Part shown: piece by piece, positions 33,299 through 40,287 of the stretch
Numbering within the stretch: the first letter of the stretch is position 1
Layout of the letters: every line of letters starts with the position of its first letter
NCBI GenBank assembly: GCA_964420835.1
Contig: CAYQUO010000001.1
Span: forward strand, 248,001-312,000
DNA length: 64,000 nucleotides
Direction of reading: 5' to 3'
Source: CAYQUO01 sp964420835
GTDB lineage: Bacteria; Chloroflexota; Anaerolineae; Anaerolineales; Anaerolineaceae
Notes under the pieces: generated by a model
What the model saw: the letters and a program-made list of their open reading frames with translations, nothing else
Told to the model about the DNA's origin: nothing
The model's database searches: none
Made by a program: the position numbers and the translations under genes

Positions 33299-33499
33299 AT
33301 GAGGAACCGGCTGGAAGAAATGCGCAATCCATTTTGCTGGACCCGGCAGGAATTGACAGGCCGGGCGCAGGTCTCCCGGCAGACGATCATCTCGCTGGAA
33401 GGCGGTCGCTACAACCCGTCCATCCTGCCGGCTGCCTGTGTGGATATCCCGTTTGGGGTTTCCCTGCTGAGCGCGCTGGTTGACGAGGAACGCCTGTGA
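33299..33499 (+). CDS. Small XRE/YozG-type HTH regulator, divergent C-terminus
   Basis: 66-residue stand-alone helix-turn-helix protein: WTRQELTGRAQVSRQTIISLEGGRYNPS is the recognisable Cro/CI-type HTH. After NPS the usual LAFKIARxFGVSIEDIF becomes LPAACVDIPFGVSLLSALV: same length and in frame but poorly conserved, with Pro inside a normal helix. Perfect GGAGG lies 4 bases before ATG 33299. It may be intact or decaying. Confidence 0.65.
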   Translation: MRNRLEEMRNPFCWTRQELTGRAQVSRQTIISLEGGRYNPSILPAACVDIPFGVSLLSALVDEERL

Positions 33500-33507
33500 C
33501 AGGGGGA

Positions 33508-34050
33508 TCAGCCTTCCTCTTCCCGGTCCAGGAGGTCCAGGTAGACCTGCAGGTCGCCGGGCGAGAAGCAGCAGAAGATCACCCGGCGCAGGCTGGAAGG
33601 CAGGCGGGTGAAGTCGCGGACGGCGGCCAGGGCGACCTGCGCCGCCTGGCGGACCGGGTACCCATACACGCCGGTGCTGATGGACGGGAAGGCGATGCTG
33701 GCCAGGCCCTGGGCGGCCGCCAGTTCCAGGCTGTTCCGGTAGCAGGAGGCCAGCAGGTCCGGCTCGCCACGGGTGCCGCCGTGCCAGACCGGCCCGACGG
33801 CGTGGATGACAAAGCGGGCCGGCAGCCGATAGCCCCGGGTGATGCGGGCCTCCCCGGTTGGGCAGCCGCCCAACTGGCGGCACTCGGCCAGCAGTTCCGG
33901 GCCGGACGCCCGGTGAATGGCGCCGTCCACGCCGCCGCCACCCAACAGGGACGAATTGGCGGCGTTGACGATGGCATCCACCTGCAGGGTGGTGATATCC
34001 GCCTGGATGGCGGACAACAACACGGGCTGGTCTTGGGGGTTTTCGCTCAT
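33508..34050 (-). CDS. Macrodomain protein (O-acetyl-ADP-ribose deacetylase-like)
   Basis: 180-residue stand-alone macrodomain: DITTLQVDAIVNAANSSLLGGGGVDGAIH and FPSISTGVYGYP are the ADP-ribose-binding signatures. It would hydrolyse O-acetyl-ADP-ribose or mono-ADP-ribosyl groups. AAGGAGGA lies before ATG 34050. It diverges from the PerR-like gene. Confidence 0.92.
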   Translation of the reverse strand: MSENPQDQPVLLSAIQADITTLQVDAIVNAANSSLLGGGGVDGAIHRASGPELLAECRQLGGCPTGEARITRGYRLPARFVIHAVGPVWHGGTRGEPDLLASCYRNSLELAAAQGLASIAFPSISTGVYGYPVRQAAQVALAAVRDFTRLPSSLRRVIFCCFSPGDLQVYLDLLDREEEG

Positions 34051-34124
34051 CAGGGTCCTCCTTCACGGGTCGGCTGGCACCATTATAATGGAGCAATCGG
34101 TCTGCACGGATTCAGGGAAATCCC

Positions 34125-34153
34125 TTGACATCCGGCAATAAAGACCTTAGAAT
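34125..34153 (+). promoter_or_regulatory. Promoter of the PerR-like gene (TTGACA-N17-TAGAAT)
   Basis: Consensus -35 at 34125-34130 and -10 at 34148-34153. A perfect inverted repeat TTAGAATA-N7-TATTCTAA (34147-34169) covers the -10 and predicted start site. Confidence 0.7.
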
Positions 34154-34183
34154 AAGAAATATATTCTAAAGAGAATGATTATC
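34147..34183. promoter_or_regulatory. PerR-like operator region (palindrome plus shared 17-mer)
   Basis: Contains TTAGAATA / TATTCTAA arms and, overlapping their end, TAAAGAGAATGATTATC (34167-34183), which ends two bases before the ATG. Occupancy would block both transcription and ribosome access, which suits autorepression. Confidence 0.6.
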
Positions 34184-34185
34184 CA

Positions 34186-34635
34186 ATGCACAACGACCCT
34201 GAACTCCGGTACCAGCAAATGCTCGACAAACTGCGGTCGCATGGCGGCAGGATCACCTCGCACCGCCTGGCGTTGTTGCGCCTCCTTGCCAGGTCCGAGG
34301 GGCATCCCACCGCCGCCCAACTTCACACCAGGTTGCGGGAGCAGTTCCCCACGGCCAGCCTGGCCACGGTTTACAAGACGCTGGCCCTTTTAAAGGAAGA
34401 CGGGGAGGTGCTTGAGATTGACCTGCACGGGGAGAGCCGTTTTGATGGCAACAAACCGCGCCCACACCCGCACCTCATCTGCACTCAATGTTACCAGGTG
34501 ATGGACGGCGACGACCTGCCCGTGCTGCGGACGATCGACCGGGAGATCGAAGCCCGGTATGGCTTCCACGTGCTGCGGCCCCACCAGGTGTTCTACGGTA
34601 TTTGTCCCTCCTGCCGGAAGGAAGTTGCCGTATAG
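34186..34635 (+). CDS. PerR/Fur family metalloregulator
   Basis: 149-residue Fur-superfamily repressor: winged helix (TSHRLALLRLLARSEGHPTAAQLH, LATVYKTLALLKEDGEV), a regulatory-metal segment FDGNKPRPHPHLIC, and a structural zinc site from CTQC and CPSC. The His-rich RPHPHLIC and preceding Asp resemble PerR, which senses peroxide by Fe-catalysed His oxidation. Location beside catalase and the shared operator with the peroxiredoxin support PerR rather than iron-sensing Fur. The ribosome site is weak (AAAGAG lies within the operator). Confidence 0.82.
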   Translation: MHNDPELRYQQMLDKLRSHGGRITSHRLALLRLLARSEGHPTAAQLHTRLREQFPTASLATVYKTLALLKEDGEVLEIDLHGESRFDGNKPRPHPHLICTQCYQVMDGDDLPVLRTIDREIEARYGFHVLRPHQVFYGICPSCRKEVAV

Positions 34636-34659
34636 GGGGAATTTTTTTTATTCCAAACA

Positions 34660-34676
34660 GATAATCACTCTCTACA
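34660..34676. promoter_or_regulatory. PerR-type operator-like element, catalase copy (inverted)
   Basis: GATAATCACTCTCTACA is the reverse complement of the peroxiredoxin element with 3 mismatches in 17. It precedes A+T-rich candidate -10 sequences (CATAAT at 34683) and another inverted repeat ATAATA-N3-TATTAT (34684-34698). Confidence 0.5.
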
Positions 34677-34733
34677 AGGAAACATAATATCTTATTATCC
34701 GCGATCCGATTGGAAAGTGAAAGGAAAAGGAAG

Positions 34734-36191
34734 ATGAAAGACAAGAAAAAACTAACCACTGTTGCCGGTGCCCCCGTACCGGAAAACCAGAACGTCCTCA
34801 CGGCTGGCAAGCGCGGCCCGCAATTGTTGCAGGACGTCTGGTACCTGGAGAAACTGGCTCATTTTGACCGCGAGGTCATCCCCGAGCGGCGCATGCACGC
34901 CAAGGGTTCCGGTGCTTTTGGCACCTTCAGCGTGACCCACGACATCACCCGGTATACCCGCGCCAAAATCTTCTCCGAAATTGGCAAGAAGACCGAAGTG
35001 TTCGTGCGCTTTTCCACCGTGGCCGGAGAGCGCGGGGCGGCGGATGCCGAGCGCGACATTCGCGGGTTTGCCGTCAAGTTCTACACCGAGGAAGGCAACT
35101 GGGACCTGGTGGGCAATAACACGCCGGTCTTCTTCCTGCGGGACCCGCTGAAGTTCCCAGACCTGAACCATGCCGTCAAGCGCGACCCGCGCACCAACAT
35201 GCGCAGCGCCCGCAACAACTGGGACTTCTGGTCCTCGCTGCCGGAGGCGCTGCACCAGGTGACCATCACCATGAGCGACCGGGGCATTCCCTATAGTTAC
35301 CGCCACATGCACGGTTTTGGCAGCCATACCTTCAGCATGATCAACGCCAAGGGGGAACGCCATTGGGTCAAGTTCCACCTGGTCTGCCAGCAGGGGATCA
35401 AGAACCTCACCGACCAGGAAGCCGAGGCCCTGGTGGGCAGGGACCGCGAGAGCCACCAGCGGGACCTTTACGAAGCCATCGAACGGGGGGAATTCCCCCG
35501 CTGGAAGATGTTCATCCAGGTGATGACCGAGGCGCAGGCGAAGAAGATGCCCTATAACCCCTTTGACCTGACCAAGGTCTGGTATCACAAGGAGTTTCCG
35601 CTCATCGAGGTGGGCATGCTGGAACTGAACCGCAACCCGGAGAACTATTTTGCCGATGTGGAACAGGCAGCCTTCAACCCGGCCAACGTGGTGCCGGGGA
35701 TCGGCTTCTCGCCGGACAGGATGCTGCAAGGGCGGCTGTTCTCCTATGGCGACGCCCAGCGCTACCGCCTGGGTGTGAATCACCATTCCATTCCGGTCAA
35801 TGCACCGCGCAACCAGGCCCACAGTTTCCACCGGGATGGCCAGATGCGCGTGGACGGGAATTACGGAAGCACGCTGGGCTACGAGCCGAACAGTTACGGC
35901 GAATGGCAGCAACAGCCGGAATTTGCCGAGCCGGCGCTGGAACTGGAGGGGGCGGCCGACCACTGGAACTTCCGTGACGATGACGATGATTATTACACCC
36001 AGCCCGGCCTGCTCTTCCGGTTGATGACCCCCGCCCAGCAGAAGGTGCTCTTCGAGAACACCGCCCGGGCCATGGGTGACGCACCGAAAGAGATCAAAGT
36101 GCGGCACATTGGCAACTGCTTAAAGGCCGACCCGGCGTACGGCAAGGGCGTTGCGGATGCCCTGGGCATCCAGCTCAGCGAGGTCCACTAG
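34734..36191 (+). CDS. katA: Monofunctional heme catalase (small-subunit KatA type)
   Basis: 485-residue catalase that dismutates hydrogen peroxide. Catalytic His in RRMHAKGSGAFGTF, Asn in VGNNTPVFF, proximal heme Tyr in RLFSYGDAQRYRLG. Length matches small-subunit clade-3 enzymes, which bind NADPH. ATG 34734 has a purine-rich AAAGGAAAAGGAAG upstream; ATG 34710 is less well placed. It follows the PerR-like gene by about 100 bases but has its own operator and probably its own promoter. Confidence 0.96.
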   Translation: MKDKKKLTTVAGAPVPENQNVLTAGKRGPQLLQDVWYLEKLAHFDREVIPERRMHAKGSGAFGTFSVTHDITRYTRAKIFSEIGKKTEVFVRFSTVAGERGAADAERDIRGFAVKFYTEEGNWDLVGNNTPVFFLRDPLKFPDLNHAVKRDPRTNMRSARNNWDFWSSLPEALHQVTITMSDRGIPYSYRHMHGFGSHTFSMINAKGERHWVKFHLVCQQGIKNLTDQEAEALVGRDRESHQRDLYEAIERGEFPRWKMFIQVMTEAQAKKMPYNPFDLTKVWYHKEFPLIEVGMLELNRNPENYFADVEQAAFNPANVVPGIGFSPDRMLQGRLFSYGDAQRYRLGVNHHSIPVNAPRNQAHSFHRDGQMRVDGNYGSTLGYEPNSYGEWQQQPEFAEPALELEGAADHWNFRDDDDDYYTQPGLLFRLMTPAQQKVLFENTARAMGDAPKEIKVRHIGNCLKADPAYGKGVADALGIQLSEVH

Positions 36192-36215
36192 CGGATTTTA
36201 ACGGAATACGGATTA

Positions 36216-36256
36216 GAGGCACGGTGCTGGCAGCAGGCGCCGTGCCTCATTCAGTT
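36216..36256 (+). terminator. Terminator-like hairpin after catalase
   Basis: GAGGCACGG / CCGTGCCTC, 9-bp stem with a second small stem inside the loop. The following sequence (ATTCAGTTTATC) is only modestly T-rich. Confidence 0.6.
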
Positions 36257-36339
36257 TATCAGCAGGACCTGGATCGCCACGGATGGAAAATCAGCCAACA
36301 TGGAAGTGCATGGCCTTGAATTCCGTGGCGGAAATCCCT

Positions 36340-36452
36340 ATAATGATGGAAGAGGTGCATGCTTCGCCATGCACGGTGGGATGGCAGGGAACAAGCCCAG
36401 CAAGGCAGGAGGGCGCACCTTCGGTGAGGCGCCCGGTTCCCGGGAGGTTGCC
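36340..36452 (+). promoter_or_regulatory. Promoter and structured leader of the 59-aa protein
   Basis: TATAAT lies near 36340, followed by about 100 bases that fold strongly: GTGCATG / CATGCAC hairpin first, then an outer helix GGGAAC / GTTCCC enclosing AGCC / GGC and GGGCGC / GCGCCC hairpins, giving a three-way-junction shape. GTTCCC abuts the ribosome site GGGAGG, so folding could control translation. No known riboswitch class was recognised with confidence. Confidence 0.4.
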
Positions 36453-36632
36453 ATGATTACTCTGAACCTGGATGAGGGGGAACTCCAGGTCCTGAAGGAC
36501 CTGCTGGAGATCTGCCTTTCCGACCTGCGGGATGAGATCCGTGCCACGGATAAAATGGAATACAAGCAAATGCTCAAGCAGCGCCGGGAGGTTCTGATCC
36601 GTTTGCGGGAAGCGATCGAGAGGGCGAATTAA
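36453..36632 (+). CDS. Small acidic helical protein (59 aa)
   Basis: Begins MITLNLDEGELQVLKDLLE and is predicted to be two helices, the second basic and coiled-coil-like (YKQMLKQRREVLIRLREAIE). A perfect GGGAGG ribosome site is 6 bases upstream. No family is claimed. Leader structure suggests it is regulated. Confidence 0.65.
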   Translation: MITLNLDEGELQVLKDLLEICLSDLRDEIRATDKMEYKQMLKQRREVLIRLREAIERAN

Positions 36633-36747
36633 GCAGCCGGGGTGTCTTCCTGCGAAGACACCCCGGTTCTTGCTGTAAGCCGGATATCGATCGGCCTGCC
36701 GTTATGCAAGGCTGCCGGGCGGTGGATTTCTCCGCCCGCGAACCCAG

Positions 36748-37014
36748 TCATTTCGTATCGCCGGGCTGTTCCAGGTCCTGGATGCGCCGGCTGATCGCCG
36801 CCAGGCGGTTTTCCAGCCAGGTTTTTTGTTCCTCGAGGCTTTGTTTTTCATCCTCCAGCGGAGGGAACCACCCGGGCATTCCCATGCCAAAGCGGCCGCC
36901 GCGGCGAAAACCCCACCCGCGGCCCCAACCGCCGGCCTGTCCTCCTCCACAGGGACCCAGTCCCCTGCCGAAGGGCCCGGTGCCAAACGGTCCCGTTCTG
37001 TCAAATCCAGGCAT
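36748..37014 (-). CDS. DUF5320-like Gly/Met-rich small protein
   Basis: 88 residues: the N-terminal half is Gly, Pro, Arg and Met rich in the DUF5320 style (FDRTGPFGTGPFGRGLGPCGGG), and the C-terminal 40 residues form a coiled coil (LEEQKTWLENRLAAISRRIQDL). AAAGGAG sits 7 bases before ATG 37014. Such proteins occur next to NifX and MinD-type ATPase genes in anaerobes; function unknown. Confidence 0.75.
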   Translation of the reverse strand: MPGFDRTGPFGTGPFGRGLGPCGGGQAGGWGRGWGFRRGGRFGMGMPGWFPPLEDEKQSLEEQKTWLENRLAAISRRIQDLEQPGDTK

Positions 37015-37044
37015 ATTCATTCTCCTTTCTCTAATATCGAAAAA

Positions 37045-37257
37045 TCATCTGCCTCGGCCATATCGGCCGCGCCCAAAAAGACGACCGAAAAAGCGGCCCA
37101 AGCCACCGCCGCCAGTCCGGCCGCGGATCCCCGGGGGCATGTTCCCGGCGGGCGGCAAACCCTGTGAGCGGACCGTTCCAGGCTGCCGGCAGTTGCCCAT
37201 GCCACGCCCCGTGAGGGGGCCCTTGCCCGTGGGGCCGGTACCATTCCTTGCAGGCAT
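37045..37257 (-). CDS. Second DUF5320-like small basic protein
   Basis: 70 residues starting MPARNGTGPTGKGPLTGRGM, with a single Cys (GNC) and a very basic Phe/Gly/Arg tail (GRFFGRLFGRGRYGRGR). It lacks the coiled coil of its neighbour. AAAGGAG precedes ATG 37257. The three genes 37655-36748 form one minus-strand operon with PadR first. Confidence 0.7.
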   Translation of the reverse strand: MPARNGTGPTGKGPLTGRGMGNCRQPGTVRSQGLPPAGNMPPGIRGRTGGGGLGRFFGRLFGRGRYGRGR

Positions 37258-37259
37258 AT

Positions 37260-37655
37260 TCAACTCCTTTCCATGGGGTCGATCGTGCGCTGTAAAAGCG
37301 TATTGATCAACGAGGTGGTGTTGCCCAGCTCCTGCTTCCAGTTCTGCAGGGCCTTTTCGCCCAGGTCCGTCAGGCGGTAATTGCGCCTGGGCGGGCCCTG
37401 GGTTTGTGTGGTGTCCCAATCCGAACTGATCCAGTCCAGGCCTTCCAGTTGGCGCAACACCCGGTAAACCACGCTGGGGTGCAGCGTGTTCAAACCCAGC
37501 TTGTCCAATTCGGCAAGCAGGTTGTAACCATGCCTTGGCTGCTCCTTGAGCAGCAGGAGCAAAACGGGTTCCAGCAGGGATACTGCAAGCGGAGAATGAT
37601 GGCTCCGCTGTCCCCGGCGGCCTCCCATGGCCCAACCCCGGTGGTATCTTGGCAT
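37260..37655 (-). CDS. PadR family transcriptional regulator
   Basis: 131 residues with the PadR winged helix: EPVLLLLLKEQPRHGYNLLAEL, HPSVVYRVLRQLEGLDWI and PPRRNYRLTDLGEKAL, and a short C-terminal dimer helix. AAAGGAG precedes ATG 37655. It heads the DUF5320 operon, and a perfect palindrome lies in its promoter, so autoregulation is likely. The ligand is unknown. Confidence 0.88.
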   Translation of the reverse strand: MPRYHRGWAMGGRRGQRSHHSPLAVSLLEPVLLLLLKEQPRHGYNLLAELDKLGLNTLHPSVVYRVLRQLEGLDWISSDWDTTQTQGPPRRNYRLTDLGEKALQNWKQELGNTTSLINTLLQRTIDPMERS

Positions 37656-37688
37656 CGCAATGGGCTCCTTTCTTCAGGTCGTGTTTGG

Positions 37689-37724
37689 AGTATAGCATAC
37701 TATTCTATTAATGTCAATAGAATA
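37689..37724 (-). promoter_or_regulatory. padR promoter with palindromic operator
   Basis: Minus strand TTGACA (37717-37712), 17-base spacer, TATACT (37694-37689). The perfect 9-bp inverted repeat TATTCTATT / AATAGAATA (37701-37709 and 37716-37724, 6-base spacer) covers the -35 and spacer. A second palindrome GAGAATATTCTC is nearby (37728-37739). Confidence 0.65.
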
Positions 37725-37778
37725 ATAGAGAATATTCTCAGAGGATATGGAGAAACATCAATTAAATGGTATAAAACC

Positions 37779-37806
37779 TTGAAAATCCCAAAAATCGTAC
37801 TATAAT
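37779..37806 (+). promoter_or_regulatory. Promoter of the osmC-like operon (TTGAAA-N16-TATAAT)
   Basis: -35 at 37779-37784, -10 at 37801-37806, 33 bases before ATG 37839. Confidence 0.6.
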
Positions 37807-37838
37807 ACTGGTTCATTTTATTCGTGAGGAGAGTGTAT

Positions 37839-38273
37839 ATGCAAATCAAGAATGTTCGTGTGGATGCTGTTCAAACCGAGGGCTTCAAAGTGGAAGCCCG
37901 CGCCAGGGGGTTGGTTTTCTATGTGGATCAGCCGCAAGCCAGCGGGGGCACGGATGCCGGGCCTACACCACTGGAGTACCTGCTCACCTCCATGGCCGGC
38001 TGCGTTGTGACGATCGGTACGATCATTGCCCGCCAAAAGCGCCTCCCCGTTCGCCGGATCGAGGTGACCATTGACGGGGATCTCGATACGGATGTATTCA
38101 TGGGCAAGACCACTGAAGGTCGCCCCGGGTTCACGGGCATCCGTGTTCACACCAAGGTTGATGGTGACCTCAGCCAGGAGGAGAAGGAGCAGTTTTTACG
38201 CGAGATCGAATCCCGTTGCCCCATCTCCGACAATATCATCAACCTGACGCCCATGGAATTGACGATCGAATAG
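37839..38273 (+). CDS. OsmC family protein
   Basis: 144-residue OsmC/Ohr-fold protein with both conserved cysteines: SMAGCVVTIG and SRCPISDNI. It may reduce organic hydroperoxides or bind small thiols. GAGGAGAG precedes ATG 37839. It leads a plus-strand run with the XRE-cupin-NifX gene four bases downstream. Confidence 0.85.
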   Translation: MQIKNVRVDAVQTEGFKVEARARGLVFYVDQPQASGGTDAGPTPLEYLLTSMAGCVVTIGTIIARQKRLPVRRIEVTIDGDLDTDVFMGKTTEGRPGFTGIRVHTKVDGDLSQEEKEQFLREIESRCPISDNIINLTPMELTIE

Positions 38274-38277
38274 GAGG

Positions 38278-39327
38278 ATGACCCTGCCACCTGCCGTGGA
38301 TGGGCACATCAAACAGGGCACGCCAACCGAGGTGCTGGTTGGGCGCAGGCTGAAAGACCTTCGCCTGGCCAGGGGGTTATCCCTGCGGGCGCTGGCGGAT
38401 CGAAGCGGGCTGAATGTGAACACGCTCAGCCTGGTGGAAAACGGCAAATGCTCGCCCTCGGTTGGCACCCTGCAGCAGATGGCACTGGCACTGGGTGTGC
38501 CCATCACGGCATTTTTTGAGTGCACGCCGCTTGAGAAACGCGTGGTGTTCACGCCGGCGGAACAGCGGCCGCAGGCGCGCTTTGGCAGCACGCTCATGGA
38601 AAACCTGGGCAAGGACCTGGCGGGCAATTCCGTTCAGCCTTTCCTGGTCACCCTGGAGCCCGGGACGGGTGGGGCGGGAAACCCCATCGTCCATACGGGA
38701 CATGAATTCGTTTATTGCCTGAGTGGAACCGTTCATTACCTGGTTGACGAAGGCGAATATGTCTTGGGGCCGGGCGATTGCCTGGTCTTTGAATCCCACC
38801 TGCCGCACTGCTGGCAGAATAACGGTCTCGAGCCGGCGCAGGTTCTGCTGGTGCTGTGCCCGGAGGACGAACGGGAGGAACTCTGCAAGCGGCATTTTGC
38901 AACCCGATTATCAAAAAAGGAGTTGACCATGAAAATCGCAGTGATCACCGATGACGGCAAAACCATCAGCAGGCATTTTGGGCGCGCCCCGTATTACATG
39001 GTGGTGACCATCGAGGAAGGGGCGGTTGCAAGCATGGAACTGCGCGACAAGATGGGTCACAGCCACTTCGCCAGTCAGCCCCACACCGAAGAAGCCCAGG
39101 GAGCCGGACATGGCATGGATGCCGCATCGCATTCCAAGCACATCAGCATGGCGGAGGCGATTGCCGATTGCAAGGTGCTGTTGTGCGGCGGAATGGGCAT
39201 GGGGGCGTATGAAAGCATGAAACGGTTGAACATCCAGCCCGTGGTGACCGACCTGGAGGAAATCGACGCTGCCGTGCAGGCCTTTATTGATGGCAAACTG
39301 GTTGATCATACCGAACTGCTCCACTGA
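38278..39327 (+). CDS. XRE HTH + cupin regulator fused to a NifX-type domain
   Basis: 349 residues in one frame: XRE helix-turn-helix at about 25-75 (LRALADRSGLNVNTLSLVENG), cupin sensor at about 115-205 (VHTGHEFVYCLSGTVHYLVDEG, PHCWQN), then from Met218 a dinitrogenase Fe-Mo cofactor/NifX-like domain (MKIAVITDDGKTISRHFGRAPYY). AAAAAAGGAG lies 6 bases before the internal ATG 38929, so the NifX part may also be made alone. Either a true fusion or a recently lost stop. The first ATG is directly behind GAGG with no spacer, so the exact start is uncertain. Confidence 0.75.
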   Translation: MTLPPAVDGHIKQGTPTEVLVGRRLKDLRLARGLSLRALADRSGLNVNTLSLVENGKCSPSVGTLQQMALALGVPITAFFECTPLEKRVVFTPAEQRPQARFGSTLMENLGKDLAGNSVQPFLVTLEPGTGGAGNPIVHTGHEFVYCLSGTVHYLVDEGEYVLGPGDCLVFESHLPHCWQNNGLEPAQVLLVLCPEDEREELCKRHFATRLSKKELTMKIAVITDDGKTISRHFGRAPYYMVVTIEEGAVASMELRDKMGHSHFASQPHTEEAQGAGHGMDAASHSKHISMAEAIADCKVLLCGGMGMGAYESMKRLNIQPVVTDLEEIDAAVQAFIDGKLVDHTELLH

Positions 39328-39500
39328 AAAGGTCGGCTGTTGAACCATCCATGGCGTGAGACGGATGCGAAAAGGTGTCCTCAGAAAACAGCCCCGCCCT
39401 GGCTGCCTTCCTCCGCCTTGTGGCACCATTGGGCTATGCAGGAGGTTCGCTTGGTCTCAAGCCGGCGATGGAACAATGTGGACTGACGGGAGGTTTGGGG

Positions 39501-39878
39501 ATGGCAGTGTTGCCTGAAGAGGTCAGGAGGGCATGGCTGGAGCGGCAGGGGCCGGCGGTTTTTAGCACGGTCGACCCATCCGGCATGCCGAATTCGATCT
39601 ATGTTAATTGTGTGAACATTTACAACGGGAGCACGCTGGTGGTGGCGGATAATTATTTTTGCAAGACGCGCGCCAACATCCTGGCGGGCAGCCCCGGCTC
39701 GCTGCTCTTTATCACCGGGGACAACAAATCCTATCAGGTCAAAGGGCGCATTGAATACCACACCGGGGGGGCGATTTTTGACGACATGAAACGCTGGAAT
39801 CAACCGCAGAGGCCCGGGCACGCCACCGCCGCCTTGGCGGTGGAGCAGGTGTATTCCGGCGAAGAGCGATTGATCTGA
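39501..39878 (+). CDS. Pyridoxamine-5'-phosphate-oxidase-fold flavin-binding protein
   Basis: 126 residues: LPEEVRRAWLERQGPAVFSTVDPSGMPNSIYV and RANILAGSPGSLLFITGDNKSYQVKGRIEY are the split-barrel FMN-binding pattern. Probably an FMN- or heme-type electron carrier or reductase. ATG 39501 has GGGAGG upstream; the frame runs back to 39375 without a ribosome site. Confidence 0.75.
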   Translation: MAVLPEEVRRAWLERQGPAVFSTVDPSGMPNSIYVNCVNIYNGSTLVVADNYFCKTRANILAGSPGSLLFITGDNKSYQVKGRIEYHTGGAIFDDMKRWNQPQRPGHATAALAVEQVYSGEERLI

Positions 39879-39924
39879 GGATCATTCCATATCAACAAGG
39901 GGCGGGAAGGGACAAGGAGGTTGT

Positions 39925-40263
39925 ATGGTAGTCATGGTTTCGGCGCAGCAGGCTGAATTTGAAAGCCCGGTGGAGGGCCGTTTCGGGCGCTCGCCGTGGC
40001 TGGTGCGGGTGGATACGGAAACCCAGGAATGGAAGGCGTTTCCCAACCCGGGGGCGGGTCAATCCGGTGGTGCGGGAGTGGCTGCCGCCCAGTTCGTCAT
40101 CGACCAGCAGGCCAGCGTGGTGATCAGCGGTGATTTTGGCCCGAATGCCGCCAATGCCTTTCGGGCGGCAAAGATCGAAATGCGCCTGTTTTCCGATGGC
40201 ATCCACAGCGTGAAGCAGGCCGTGGAAGCCCTGCAGCAGGGAAAACTGCCGCTGATGAATTAA
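39925..40263 (+). CDS. NifX/dinitrogenase Fe-Mo cofactor family protein
   Basis: 112-residue single-domain member (VEGRFGRSPWLVRVD, VVISGDFGPNAANAFRAAKIEMRLF). Such proteins bind Fe-S or Fe-Mo cofactor precursors, but no nif structural genes are in this window, so the cargo is unknown. AAGGAGG precedes the start. It is the second NifX-type domain in 1.5 kb and lies directly upstream of a MinD-type ATPase. Confidence 0.82.
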   Translation: MVVMVSAQQAEFESPVEGRFGRSPWLVRVDTETQEWKAFPNPGAGQSGGAGVAAAQFVIDQQASVVISGDFGPNAANAFRAAKIEMRLFSDGIHSVKQAVEALQQGKLPLMN

Positions 40264-40287
40264 GCCCGGGAGCAACAGGAGGCATTG

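Noticed and set aside
36350..36452. Cobalamin riboswitch in the structured leader
   Set aside because: GGTGC, GGGAA and a loosely B12-box-like GGCAGGAGG are present, but the element is far too short and the B12 box does not match.
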